From Tissierellia bacterium (GTDB lineage: Bacteria > Bacillota > Clostridia > Tissierellales > Peptoniphilaceae), in assembly GCA_012728335.1 (NCBI GenBank), contig JAAYFG010000122.1:1-44440 (forward strand): DNA of 44,440 nt. Direction: 5' to 3'. This document shows positions 7,766 to 16,963 of this stretch, in pieces. Both the position numbers and the translations under genes were made by a program. Within the stretch, counting starts at the first letter, position 1. Every line of letters starts with the position of its first letter. The notes beneath the pieces were generated by a model. That model saw only the letters and a list, made by a program, of their open reading frames with translations. It did not search any database and was not told where the DNA came from.

Positions 7766-8718
7766 TGGAATATAGAGAAGAGAATGTGTACAATACATAT
7801 TCTAATTTCTTGAAAGAAAAGTTTGGAGAAAAGGTATATAAAATACCTATAAAACAGGAGTTAACATGTCCTAATCGAGATGGAAACTGTGGTGTTGGAG
7901 GTTGTATTTTTTGTTCGGAAGAAGGCGGCTCACATGAAAACCTTTCTACTGAATTAAGTGTTACTCAACAACTGGAAAAGAATATCGGATATATCGGCAA
8001 GAGATATAATGCCAATAAATTCATAGCGTATTTTCAAAATTTTACTAACACATATTTACCACTTGATGAATTCAAAAAGAATCTATCAGATGTTGCAAAA
8101 CCTAATGTGGTAGGTATCAGTATATCCACTAGACCAGATTGTGTATCAGATGAATACTTAGAAGCAATACAACTGTATTCTAAAGACTATATGATAACTT
8201 TTGAATTAGGGCTTCAAACAGTGAACTATAAGTCCCTAATTAAAATTAATAGAGGGCATACTTTAGCAGAATTCATTGATGCAGCAATTAGAATCAAGAA
8301 ATTTGGGTATAGAGTATGTACGCATATTATACTTAATCTTCCGTGGGATGATATGGTCGACGTAATAGAATGTGCGAAAATACTTTCAGCATTGGGAGTA
8401 GATGAAGTGAAACTTCATTCGTTATACATCACTGATGGAACCGTTTTAGGTGAAATGTATAAAAACAATGAAATTGAAATCATCTCCCAAGATGAATATG
8501 AAGAGAGAGTAATAAATTTTTTATCGTATCTATCAGATGATATAGTAGTTCAAAGAATAATTGGTAGAGCTCCAGAGGAGAACTCACTATTTGTAAACTG
8601 GAATACTTCTTGGTGGAAGATAAGAGACAATATAGTAAAAAAAATGGTGGATAGAAATATACATCAAGGAACAAGTGCAAATTATTTAAATAAGAGTTTT
8701 GAAATAAAAAGCAAATAG
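7765..8718 (+). CDS. Radical SAM protein, TIGR01212/YhcC family
   Basis: This 317-residue radical SAM enzyme belongs to the YhcC-like family. The cluster-binding cysteines are C35, C47 and C50 in CPNRDGNCGVGGCIFC, the spacing typical of this family and different from canonical CxxxCxxC. Further family blocks are YFQNFTNTY, SISTRPDCV, ELGLQTV and HIILNLPWD. The substrate is not established. Its ATG overlaps the bcp stop (TAATG), so the two are translationally coupled. Confidence 0.93.
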   Translation: MEYREENVYNTYSNFLKEKFGEKVYKIPIKQELTCPNRDGNCGVGGCIFCSEEGGSHENLSTELSVTQQLEKNIGYIGKRYNANKFIAYFQNFTNTYLPLDEFKKNLSDVAKPNVVGISISTRPDCVSDEYLEAIQLYSKDYMITFELGLQTVNYKSLIKINRGHTLAEFIDAAIRIKKFGYRVCTHIILNLPWDDMVDVIECAKILSALGVDEVKLHSLYITDGTVLGEMYKNNEIEIISQDEYEERVINFLSYLSDDIVVQRIIGRAPEENSLFVNWNTSWWKIRDNIVKKMVDRNIHQGTSANYLNKSFEIKSK

Positions 8719-8743
8719 GATTGTAAAGAAAGGACTGATTGGA

Positions 8744-9169
8744 ATGGTTAAATTTATTTTAGGTGCAAAAGGTGCTGGAAAGACAAAATGGTTAATCGAC
8801 AATGCAAACAAAGACATGAAAGAAGGAAATGGTAATATTGCCTTTGTTGATGTTGATGATAATCATATTTTCAGCCTTAATTACAATGTAAGACTTATTA
8901 ATGCAAATGAATACAATATTGATAATCTAGATTCTTTTTATGGATTCCTATGTGGTCTATTAGGCATGGATTATGACTTGGAGAAAATCTATGTTGACGG
9001 CATCTATAAAGTAATTAATTTAGGAATTGAAGACATTAAAAACCTTCATGAAAAGCTAAATTCGATTGCTGAAAAGACTAATACTGATTTCTACATAAAC
9101 GTAGATTTTGTAGCAGATGAACTTCCTGAAGAACTTAAAAAAGTATCAGAAGAAGTAGTAGCTGAATAG
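8744..9169 (+). CDS. Small P-loop ATP-binding protein of unknown function
   Basis: This 141-residue protein has a clear Walker A at its N-terminus, GAKGAGKT (residues 7-14), and a plausible Walker B strand NIAFVDVDD (about 31-39). Similar small clostridial proteins are often labelled PilT-like, but there is no secretion ATPase domain here and I would not carry that name over. The C-terminal third is acidic and helical (ADELPEELKKVSEEVV). AAAGGA lies upstream of the ATG, and a strong terminator follows the gene. Confidence 0.75.
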   Translation: MVKFILGAKGAGKTKWLIDNANKDMKEGNGNIAFVDVDDNHIFSLNYNVRLINANEYNIDNLDSFYGFLCGLLGMDYDLEKIYVDGIYKVINLGIEDIKNLHEKLNSIAEKTNTDFYINVDFVADELPEELKKVSEEVVAE

Positions 9170-9181
9170 TATTTTTCCAAT

Positions 9182-9213
9182 AAACTCTAGATTATGCTAG
9201 AGTTTATTTTTTT
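9182..9213 (+). terminator. Intrinsic terminator
   Basis: AAACTCTAG (9182-9190) pairs with CTAGAGTTT (9197-9205) around a 6-nt loop and is followed by ATTTTTTT. Confidence 0.9.
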
Positions 9214-9281
9214 GTGCTTTAAAAATCAGTCAATTATTGGTATACTACAATTAATAACGAAATTAGAAGGGAAGAAATAGA

Positions 9282-9380
9282 ATGAGCAATCAAAAAATGA
9301 AAAAAGTGGCAAAGATTATCTGCGTTGTATTAGTGGTTATAATGGTGGGATCGACATTGGTTGGAGCTTTTCTTAGTTAG
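9282..9380 (+). CDS. 32-residue single-pass membrane peptide (Prli42/DUF4044-like)
   Basis: A short frame from ATG 9282 to TAG 9378-9380 encodes MSNQKMKKVAKI, then a hydrophobic helix (about residues 12-31). AAGGGAAG lies at good spacing upstream, and a TATACT box occurs near 9240, just after the preceding terminator. The layout (short basic head, one membrane helix, 30-odd residues) resembles the Firmicute micropeptides called DUF4044 or Prli42; Prli42 anchors the stressosome in Listeria. The resemblance is in layout and composition only. The gene lies 11 bases before the next gene and is probably cotranscribed with it. Confidence 0.65.
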   Translation: MSNQKMKKVAKIICVVLVVIMVGSTLVGAFLS

Positions 9381-9391
9381 GGTGAAAATTT

Positions 9392-9943
9392 TTGATTAGT
9401 GATGTGCAAAGAGAAGTGTTTAAAAGATTCTTTGACAATAGATCCGAACTCATTAGCTCTTATGAAGCCGGAGACATAACAAAGAAGGAGTTTTTAGAAC
9501 ATAATTACCATTTTGTAAGAAGATTACAACTTAGACCTTTTGTCAGGATAACATGCTTTGAAAAAGGTCTTTATAATTATCAATACTATAATGGATTGGC
9601 AAAATACTATAGAATTATGGCGAAAGAGCTTAAGACCAATAAGAACTATAAGAGGAATTATAATCAGTATATTAATAAAGTCAATCATTATTATGATGAA
9701 AAAGACAAAACAGTATTAGATTTAATAAGTCTCTTAGACTTTAAAGATATGGACGCTTATTATATAGAAATGGAGTCTAAAGGCTTAGATAACAAACTCT
9801 ATGAAATAGTACTTAATAATTATAAAGAAGCGATACTCCATTCAAAATCTCCGACACTTTTAAAGACATTAAAGGAAAATGGAGTATTTAAAGAAGGGAA
9901 ACATCAGTCCAAAATTGCAGAATATATAAATGAAAGATACTAA
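9392..9943 (+). CDS. Uncharacterised helical protein (possibly DUF6648 family)
   Basis: This 183-residue soluble protein starts at TTG 9392 with GGGTGA upstream. It has a basic, aromatic-rich middle (RRLQLRPFVRI, then GLYNYQYYNGLAKYYRIMAKEL) and a largely helical outline. I recall a clostridial family of unknown function with the same FFxNRxxLIxxYxxGxI and YNYQYYN pattern (DUF6648), but cannot verify it. No catalytic motif is visible. It follows the small membrane peptide by 11 bases and ends in its own terminator. Confidence 0.7.
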   Translation: MISDVQREVFKRFFDNRSELISSYEAGDITKKEFLEHNYHFVRRLQLRPFVRITCFEKGLYNYQYYNGLAKYYRIMAKELKTNKNYKRNYNQYINKVNHYYDEKDKTVLDLISLLDFKDMDAYYIEMESKGLDNKLYEIVLNNYKEAILHSKSPTLLKTLKENGVFKEGKHQSKIAEYINERY

Positions 9944-9968
9944 ACGAGACTAAAATCTCGTTTTTTTA
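9942..9968 (+). terminator. Intrinsic terminator
   Basis: The arms ACGAGA and TCTCGT sit around a short loop followed by a T run from 9961. The hairpin starts in the stop codon of the preceding gene. Confidence 0.85.
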
Positions 9969-9990
9969 TATTCTAAAATGTAAAGTACAC

Positions 9991-10019
9991 TTGACATTGG
10001 AGGAAAGTGACTATATAAT
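9991..10019 (+). promoter_or_regulatory. Promoter of the XRE/membrane operon
   Basis: TTGACA (9991-9996) and TATAAT (10014-10019) are both perfect consensus hexamers with a 17-bp spacer. A promoter this strong would need repression, which fits the palindrome just downstream. Confidence 0.9.
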
Positions 10020-10023
10020 AAGT

Positions 10024-10039
10024 GTAAAGCTAGCTTTAC
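10024..10039. promoter_or_regulatory. 16-bp perfect palindrome, likely operator of the XRE regulator
   Basis: GTAAAGCTAGCTTTAC is its own reverse complement and overlaps the expected transcription start. A related half site, GTAAAGTACAC, lies just upstream of the -35 box (9980-9990). Two GTAAAG-bearing sites flanking a consensus promoter immediately before an XRE gene suggest autorepression. Confidence 0.7.
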
Positions 10040-10052
10040 GTGAGGTGATAAA

Positions 10053-10250
10053 TTGAAAAATAATTTAAAAGAGTTGAGAATGGAAAATAATATGACACAA
10101 GAAGAATTGGCAAGAACTTTGGAAGTATCTAGACAGACAATATCTTCTCTTGAACAAGGAAGATATGATCCGTCTATACAACTGGCATTTAAAATAGCCA
10201 TACTATTTGAAACTACTATTGAGAAAGTATTTATATATGAGGAGGAATAG
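10053..10250 (+). CDS. XRE/Cro-type HTH regulator
   Basis: This 65-residue protein is a single helix-turn-helix domain: LRMENNMTQEELARTLEVSRQTISSLEQGRYDPSIQLAFKIA. It belongs to the small YozG-like XRE group that usually precedes a membrane protein. Translation starts at TTG with GAGGTGA at good spacing. The perfect palindrome at 10024-10039 covers the transcription start, so the protein probably represses its own operon. The downstream genes encode short membrane proteins. Confidence 0.93.
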   Translation: MKNNLKELRMENNMTQEELARTLEVSRQTISSLEQGRYDPSIQLAFKIAILFETTIEKVFIYEEE

Positions 10251-10253
10251 ACT

Positions 10254-10433
10254 ATGAAATTTAAAACTCTATTGGATTTGGACATCTATACATTGATAAA
10301 AATGATGATATTTATGTGTTCGATACCTATGATATTAAGCAGATTTGATATAGAAGTATTAAATTTTATATCTGGTTTTTCTACAAGTATTTCAGTAGTG
10401 ATAATAGTAGTAATTTATTACAAGAAAAGGTGA
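10254..10433 (+). CDS. Small two-helix membrane protein in the XRE operon
   Basis: This 59-residue frame starts at ATG 10254, three bases after the XRE stop codon, with GAGGAGG upstream. It encodes a basic head (MKFKTLLDLD), two hydrophobic stretches (about residues 12-28 and 40-55) and the tail YYKKR. Such short membrane proteins commonly follow small XRE regulators in Firmicutes. The function is unknown. Tight coupling to the regulator and the strong ribosome binding site support it as a real gene. Confidence 0.75.
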   Translation: MKFKTLLDLDIYTLIKMMIFMCSIPMILSRFDIEVLNFISGFSTSISVVIIVVIYYKKR

Positions 10434-10438
10434 GTAAA

Positions 10439-10542
10439 ATGCTTAATGAGTTTAGTGGAGAAAAGAAAATAGTATTGTTACTATTGTTGGAATAAGTTTT
10501 ATTGCACTGGTATATGGTGGGTTTTCAAACTTTTTATGTTGA
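10439..10542 (+). pseudogene. Frameshifted remnant of a small membrane protein
   Basis: From ATG 10439 the frame reads MLNEFSGEKKIV and then stops at 10493-10495. Shifting frame near 10470 continues with a membrane-helix-like sequence (IVTIVGISFIALVYGG) to TGA at 10540-10542. Start and helix in different frames suggest a decayed third membrane protein of the XRE operon. A hairpin (10544-10552 with 10557-10565) follows, without a T tract. Confidence 0.5.
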
Positions 10543-10605
10543 TCTATAGCAATAATTTGCTGTAGATTAGATATTAATTAGATTACAGAATATAAGGAGA
10601 AAAAT

Positions 10606-11043
10606 ATGAGAGATAAATGCTTTATAAAGAGAGAGAATATTAAATCAATGGTTATTATTGGAATAATACTTGCTATTTTAGGATTTGTTGCTACATTTAG
10701 GATTGATGATAGTATACATAATCTTCATTTAGCAGCAGGGTTTTTAACCGGAATTGGAACATCATTTGTAGGATTGGCTTTGAATCAATACATAAAATAT
10801 AAGAGGATGACTGAGGATGAAGCTATGGAATACGAAATAGAATTGAAAGATGAAAGAAATATTCGTATTGAGCAAATGGCAAATAGTTTAACTAATAAGA
10901 TTTCATATCTGATATTGGGGACGGTTTCTTTTGTCTTGATTTTAATGAATTATCCTGTTCCTGCAATTATAAATGTATTAACTATGATATCCATAAGTAT
11001 AGTGTTTAAGCTAAGTTTAAATTATTATAAAAGCAAGTATTAA
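10606..11043 (+). CDS. Membrane protein with KDERN motif (DUF2178-like)
   Basis: This 145-residue membrane protein has four hydrophobic segments (about residues 15-33, 41-60, 103-120 and 122-138). Between the two pairs sits a cytosolic loop with KDERNIRI, followed by a conserved-looking helix. A DERN motif in the loop is a hallmark of the DUF2178/DUF3796-type proteins that accompany small XRE regulators. AAGGAGA lies upstream of the ATG. It is the last gene of the operon begun at 10053 and is followed by a terminator. Function unknown. Confidence 0.75.
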   Translation: MRDKCFIKRENIKSMVIIGIILAILGFVATFRIDDSIHNLHLAAGFLTGIGTSFVGLALNQYIKYKRMTEDEAMEYEIELKDERNIRIEQMANSLTNKISYLILGTVSFVLILMNYPVPAIINVLTMISISIVFKLSLNYYKSKY

Positions 11044-11068
11044 AGACAGATTAAAACCTGTCTTTTTT
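11042..11068 (+). terminator. Terminator of the XRE/membrane operon
   Basis: AAAGACAG (11042-11049) pairs with CTGTCTTT (11058-11065) and the T run continues to 11068. Confidence 0.9.
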
Positions 11069-11084
11069 ATTTAAAGAGAAAATG

Positions 11085-11098
11085 TGTAGACGCTTTCA
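11085..11098 (+). promoter_or_regulatory. Candidate cre (CcpA) site upstream of tpl
   Basis: TGTAGACGCTTTCA differs at one position from the Gram-positive catabolite-responsive element consensus TGWAARCGYTWNCA. It lies 32 bases upstream of the likely -35 box of tpl, so it could mediate carbon catabolite control. It is also just after the previous operon's terminator, so it has no other obvious gene to serve. Confidence 0.6.
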
Positions 11099-11129
11099 CA
11101 CCTTATCGGGAAAGTGTTTGCATTTTTCA

Positions 11130-12590
<1,461 letters not shown>

Positions 12591-12602
12591 TACTAAAATA
12601 CT

Positions 12603-12640
12603 ACAAAAATACCACTGGTAGATACCAGTGGTATTTTTGT
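12603..12640. terminator. 18-bp perfect hairpin terminator after tpl
   Basis: The 18-nt arm 12603-12620 (ending ACCACTGGTA) is perfectly complementary to 12623-12640, leaving only a 2-nt apex. It ends in ATTTTTGT and is nearly symmetric, so it could stop transcription in both directions. Confidence 0.85.
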
Positions 12641-12697
12641 AAGTAATAGTATCATATTCAATATAAAGATGGTATAATTGGCAAGTGAGGTGAAGAA

Positions 12698-13489
12698 ATG
12701 AAAAATAGCAAAAAAATATTTATGTTATTATTAGTGATGATTCTAACATTTTCTCTAGTAGCTTGTGGAAAAGGCGAAGGTGGAAATGCAGGTGGAGGAA
12801 CTAAATTAAGTCCAGAAGAAATCATCGACAAACAAATGGCAGCATCAGAAAGCATGGAAAGTGGTAAAATGAAAATGAATTTAACCATGGAAATGACAGC
12901 AGAAGGTGAAGAAAGCTTCACTATTGAATCTGTAACTGATACTGAATTTACTATGGATCCACTAGTAATGAAAATGGAAATGTCTATGGGAATAGAAGGC
13001 GAATCTATGACTACTCTTATGTATTTAGATAAAGATGATATGCACGTTCAAATTCCAGGCACTGATATGTGGCAAACTATACCAGCTGAAATGTCAGGTA
13101 TGAACATTGAGGAAACATTAGAGTCATATTCTACAGAAGAGATTTCTCAAATTTTGAAAGAACATATCAAAGATGTTAAAATCGAAGAAGTAGATAATCA
13201 TTATATTATTAATTACAGCGGAAATGGTGATATGTTAAAGGAATTAGTAGCTCAAATGATGAATTCTACTTTCCCAGAAGATGGAATAGAGGAATTAGAA
13301 GACCTTGATATCACAGAGTTCACTTATACTAATAAGATTGATAAGAACACTTTCTTGCCAGTTTATTCAGAAGCAAACTTTAAGATGACTGTTACTTCAG
13401 AAGGTCAAAAAGTAGACATTAATCAAACTCAAATTATGGAGTTTTTAGAAATAAATAGTATTGATGAAATAGTATTACCAGAGATGTAA
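12698..13489 (+). CDS. Extracytoplasmic lipoprotein (DUF6612/LppX-like)
   Basis: This 263-residue protein has a lipoprotein signal: MKNSKK, a hydrophobic helix, then lipobox LVAC with Cys23, followed by a short Gly-rich linker. The mature part begins SPEEIIDKQMAASESMESGKMKMNLTMEM and contains alternating strands rich in Met, Thr and Glu, consistent with the half-barrel fold of LppX/LprG-like lipid-binding lipoproteins and of clostridial DUF6612 proteins. Family assignment rests on pattern, not on a catalytic motif. A TATAAT lies at 12673-12678 and AGGTGAAG before the ATG. It is a single gene with a terminator after it. Confidence 0.8.
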   Translation: MKNSKKIFMLLLVMILTFSLVACGKGEGGNAGGGTKLSPEEIIDKQMAASESMESGKMKMNLTMEMTAEGEESFTIESVTDTEFTMDPLVMKMEMSMGIEGESMTTLMYLDKDDMHVQIPGTDMWQTIPAEMSGMNIEETLESYSTEEISQILKEHIKDVKIEEVDNHYIINYSGNGDMLKELVAQMMNSTFPEDGIEELEDLDITEFTYTNKIDKNTFLPVYSEANFKMTVTSEGQKVDINQTQIMEFLEINSIDEIVLPEM

Positions 13490-13494
13490 TATAG

Positions 13495-13530
13495 AAAAGC
13501 GTACTATCTTTAATGATAGTACGCTTTTTA
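13495..13530. terminator. Bidirectional terminator between the lipoprotein gene and mtnN
   Basis: AAAAGCGTACTATC (13495-13508) pairs with GATAGTACGCTTTT (13515-13528) around a 6-nt loop. A or T runs lie on both sides, suiting the two convergent genes. Confidence 0.9.
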
Positions 13531-13547
13531 AATGATAGTGGCAGTTA

Positions 13548-14222
13548 TCAAATATCTTTCAGTATCTCCAATACAAGTTTCGCAGATTTTTTAGCTACCG
13601 ATTCTCTATTTATTTCCAAGACTTCATCTGTTTTATCATCTGCATTATCTGAAATAGATTTAATTGCAAGGAAAGGGACCATATTGAGATGACAGACATG
13701 AGCTATTGCAGCACTTTCCATATCTACACAATCTGCATCATATTTAAACTTTATTTTGTCACTTTCTTCTTTTGAATTTACAAAGGAATCTCCTGTTACA
13801 TAGTCACCTATAATGTGATTAATACTTAACTCTACACTTTTTTTAGAAGCTAAAGTCTGTAAGTATTCATCTGTTTGTAGGAATTCAGTGTTTGGAAGCG
13901 ATTCTATCATCTGAATTCTCCTAACATCATGATATGTAAGTTTATTGGATATAATGGTTGTATTTATTTCAATATCATCTTTTAGACTACCTGCAATCCC
14001 AGTATTTATAATAGTTGATACATTATATTTGTCGATGATGTATTGTGCACAGATTGCCGCATTAACTTTTCCTATGCTACTAGTGACTAATACGACTTTT
14101 TTATTGAATAATTCTCCTGAATAAAAAGTCATTCCTATTGCTTGATTTACTGTGACGTCTTCAAATTTATTCATGATTAGTTCTGTTTCCACATTCATCG
14201 CACCGATTAACCCTATGACCAT
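13548..14222 (-). CDS. mtnN: 5'-methylthioadenosine/S-adenosylhomocysteine nucleosidase
   Basis: This 224-residue enzyme hydrolyses MTA and SAH to the free adenine base, recycling the by-products of SAM-dependent reactions. Catalytic residues fit the family: Glu12 (GAMNVETEL), Glu169 in CVDMESAAIAHV, and Asp192 in SISDNADD. The glycine-rich phosphorylase-type strand IINTGIAGSL is at residues 71-80. The start has GGAGG upstream on the minus strand. It is transcribed convergently with the lipoprotein gene and divergently from the PC4-like operon. The only unusual thing is its single-gene setting. Confidence 0.95.
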   Translation of the reverse strand: MVIGLIGAMNVETELIMNKFEDVTVNQAIGMTFYSGELFNKKVVLVTSSIGKVNAAICAQYIIDKYNVSTIINTGIAGSLKDDIEINTTIISNKLTYHDVRRIQMIESLPNTEFLQTDEYLQTLASKKSVELSINHIIGDYVTGDSFVNSKEESDKIKFKYDADCVDMESAAIAHVCHLNMVPFLAIKSISDNADDKTDEVLEINRESVAKKSAKLVLEILKDI

Positions 14223-14334
14223 TTTGATACCTCCGTTAACAGTTTAGTTACAATTTAGCAAAAAAGCTGACTATTGTTAGTTTTTATTATATAATTACTT
14301 GAACAGTATTTCAATGTAAGGAGGCGACATAGTC

Positions 14335-14556
14335 GTGGCAGATTTTAAATATGAAATAATTAAGCAAATAGGAACATTATCTACTTCAAAATCTGGATGG
14401 AATAGAGAGCTTAATTTAATCAGCTGGAATGAAAAAGAACCTAAATACGATCTTAGGGACTGGTCACCAGACCACGTAAAAATGGGTAAAGGGATTTCTT
14501 TATCTAAAGAAGAGTTAAATACATTAGTTGAATTAGTAAATAATATAGAAGAGTAG
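14335..14556 (+). CDS. YdbC-like PC4-family ssDNA-binding protein
   Basis: This 73-residue protein matches the bacterial PC4/YdbC group: FKYEIIKQIGTLSTSKSGWNRELNLISWN, then KYDLRDWSPDHVKMGKGISLSKEEL. These proteins form a dimeric PC4 fold and bind single-stranded DNA. Their physiological role in Firmicutes is unclear. Translation starts at GTG 14335 with AAGGAGG upstream. The gene begins a tight four-gene run with LemA, DUF2207 and a TPR-like protein. Confidence 0.9.
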   Translation: MADFKYEIIKQIGTLSTSKSGWNRELNLISWNEKEPKYDLRDWSPDHVKMGKGISLSKEELNTLVELVNNIEE

Positions 14557-14567
14557 GAGTGATTGTA

Positions 14568-15113
14568 ATGTTAATAGGATTAATAGTAGTAATAGTATTA
14601 GTAGTTGCCTTTGTTGTAAGTGAGCAAAGAGCTTTCGTACATTTAGATGAATTGTGTCAAAATGCGCTTTCTCAAATTGGTGTTCAAATGCAATCTAGAT
14701 GGGATGCTTTAACTACACTTGCTAAAGCTACAAAAGGTTATTCAGAGCATGAATACAAGACTTTAATGGACGTTATTTCAAAGAGAGAAGCAGTTACTAG
14801 AACTAGTACTACAGATCAAGTTAATAATCAGGAAAACATGTTGACTGATGCACTGAACAAATTTGTTGCAGTTGCAGAAGGTTATCCAGATTTAAAAGCA
14901 AGTGATGTTTATATAAAAACTATGAATAGCGTTGAAGAATATGAAAATAATGTTAGAATGAGTAGAATGGTTTATAATGACACTGTTACCAAAATGAACA
15001 GAAGAGTTAGATCTTTCCCAAGTTCAATAGTTGCTAGTATGTTAGGTTTTGCGACTAAAGGTTATTTAGAAGAACCTGAAGGAAAGACTGAAATGCCAGA
15101 TCTTGAATTCTAA
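14568..15113 (+). CDS. LemA family membrane protein
   Basis: This 181-residue protein has one N-terminal membrane helix (MLIGLIVVIVLVVAFVV) and then the LemA helical bundle: AFVHLDELCQNALSQIGVQMQSRWDALTTLAKATKGY, and the LNKFVAVAEGYPDLKAS block, with further coiled helices. The ATG at 14568 is eight bases after AGGAG; an in-frame GTG at 14559 overlaps that site and is less likely. LemA genes often sit beside DUF2207/TPM-type membrane proteins, as here, suggesting a joint envelope function. The biochemical role is not established. Confidence 0.93.
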   Translation: MLIGLIVVIVLVVAFVVSEQRAFVHLDELCQNALSQIGVQMQSRWDALTTLAKATKGYSEHEYKTLMDVISKREAVTRTSTTDQVNNQENMLTDALNKFVAVAEGYPDLKASDVYIKTMNSVEEYENNVRMSRMVYNDTVTKMNRRVRSFPSSIVASMLGFATKGYLEEPEGKTEMPDLEF

Positions 15114-15126
15114 TTTGGAGTTAAAT

Positions 15127-16953
15127 ATGAAAAAAAGACTGATATTAGTACTAATGTGCATGATTGTAATCTTGCCATTTAGTACTGTGTTTGCAAGCTC
15201 AAACGCAATTCACGGAATAGATATAGTAGTGGATCTACAAGATGATGGATCTGCTATTATCACACAGATATGGGATGTTGAGCGATATAATGGAACCGAA
15301 ATGTACATTCCCCAAACTTATATGGGAGATATGGAGATTTCAGATTTAATAGTTACTGACGAAAATGGAGTAGTATTTGAAGATTTAGGGCGTGATTGGG
15401 ATGTCGATGGAAGTATTGACGAAAAAGCTTTTAAATCGGGAATAAATGAAACTTATGACGGCTTAGAAATATGTTGGGGAGTTGGAAGTTTTGGAAGTCA
15501 TACATTTACTTTGCAATATAAACTGTCTAATCTAGTTAAAGCTTATGATGACTATGATGGGTTTAACTCCAGATTTATTAATGATGGATTGAGTGATATA
15601 GTTGAAAGATACACGGTTATAATAAAGAAAAATGGTGTTGACTTAAGCACTGAAAATGCTGCTATTTGGGGATTTGGTAATGATGGACCCATATATTTTA
15701 AGGAAGGGCATATACAAGCTGATTCTGCTAGAGAGCTAGGATATAACGATCATGTGACAATATTAGCAAGATTCAATAAAGGGATTTTCACTCCAAACTC
15801 TATTAAAGCAAGTAATTTTGATGAGTTGAAGGATGAAGCTTTTATAGGTAGTGATTACGATGCCGATATCAATGATGGCAGTGGCGGATATGGTTATTAT
15901 GAAGTAGATGATAATTATGGTCAAAGCAGTTTTAGAATAAGAAATATTATGCCATTATTGCCTTTCATAATAATGATAAGCGGATTCTTGTTTTCTGGTG
16001 GTAGAAGACTTGCAACTAATTTGTCTTATGGCACTAAATACACTATTAATTCTAGAAGATATGCTTCTGTTCCACATGGAGCCAGTGAATTCATTAGAAG
16101 CATTAATAGTAGAGAAACCTATAATAAGCCACCTGTAAGCTCTTATATTCCTGCTATTTATTACACTTATTCACTTTCGAATAGTCATCTTAAAGAAGAA
16201 GACTTAATTGCGGCATATATACTAAAGTGGATACATGAAAAGAAACTTTCTATGGAGCAGGTATCTGAAATAAAGAAGAAGTTTTTTATATTGGAAACGA
16301 TAGAAGAAGACACTAGACTTAGAATCAAGCCTGGAGTAGTCATAGATGATGAAGCTGAACGCGACCTTTGGGACATGTTAGTAGAAGCTGCTGGAAGTGA
16401 CATGGTTTTACAAGAAAAAGAATTTAGCAAATGGACTGGAAGAAATACTGATACTTTTGCTAAATGGTTTAATACTAGTAGAAAAGAAGGATTCAGATAT
16501 TATCTAGATAGTGGTTTAGTACAACCGTATGATGATGGAAAGCGATCAGATAACTATGTAAAACTTGAATTTACTGGAACGGGAAAAGATGCTGTAAGAA
16601 GTGTTTTTGGATTTAAAAACTATTTAATGGAATACACTATAATAGACGAGAGAGCAGTTCAAGAGGTTGAACTTTGGGACGACTATTTAATCTTGGCTAC
16701 TGCGTATGGAATAGGTGATGAGGTTCTTAAGGAGCTTAAGGAACTATATCCTAATTATGCTTTTACAGGTGATTATGACCCTATGCTAGATGTATATTTA
16801 ATTCATAGAATGAGTACTAGTTTTGCACATTCATCCTATTCAAGTTATACTGCACAAACCCAAGCTACTAGATCATCTGGTGGTGGAGGTAGCTCTTCAT
16901 TTGGCGGTGGCGGTGGATTTTCTGGTGGAGGATCTGGCGGTGGCGGAAGATAG
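15127..16953 (+). CDS. DUF2207 membrane protein with Gly/Ser-rich C-terminal tail
   Basis: This 608-residue protein has a signal peptide (MKKRLILVLMCMIVILPFSTVFA), an extracellular DUF2207 domain (about residues 25-270, VVDLQDDGSAIITQIWDVERY), one membrane helix (about 275-292, IMPLLPFIIMISGFLF) and a large cytoplasmic part. It ends in a Gly-rich tail of about 27 residues (GGGGSSSFGGGGG and similar). DUF2207 proteins with such tails typically accompany LemA. I start at ATG 15127, seven bases after TTGGAG. The expected second membrane helix in the cytoplasmic half is not obvious. Function unknown. Confidence 0.9.
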   Translation: MKKRLILVLMCMIVILPFSTVFASSNAIHGIDIVVDLQDDGSAIITQIWDVERYNGTEMYIPQTYMGDMEISDLIVTDENGVVFEDLGRDWDVDGSIDEKAFKSGINETYDGLEICWGVGSFGSHTFTLQYKLSNLVKAYDDYDGFNSRFINDGLSDIVERYTVIIKKNGVDLSTENAAIWGFGNDGPIYFKEGHIQADSARELGYNDHVTILARFNKGIFTPNSIKASNFDELKDEAFIGSDYDADINDGSGGYGYYEVDDNYGQSSFRIRNIMPLLPFIIMISGFLFSGGRRLATNLSYGTKYTINSRRYASVPHGASEFIRSINSRETYNKPPVSSYIPAIYYTYSLSNSHLKEEDLIAAYILKWIHEKKLSMEQVSEIKKKFFILETIEEDTRLRIKPGVVIDDEAERDLWDMLVEAAGSDMVLQEKEFSKWTGRNTDTFAKWFNTSRKEGFRYYLDSGLVQPYDDGKRSDNYVKLEFTGTGKDAVRSVFGFKNYLMEYTIIDERAVQEVELWDDYLILATAYGIGDEVLKELKELYPNYAFTGDYDPMLDVYLIHRMSTSFAHSSYSSYTAQTQATRSSGGGGSSSFGGGGGFSGGGSGGGGR

Positions 16954-16963
16954 GAGCATATAG

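Noticed and set aside
16860-16953. Repeat array at the end of the DUF2207 gene
   Set aside because: The repeats are GGT/GGA codons of a Gly-rich protein tail, not CRISPR or a DNA repeat family.
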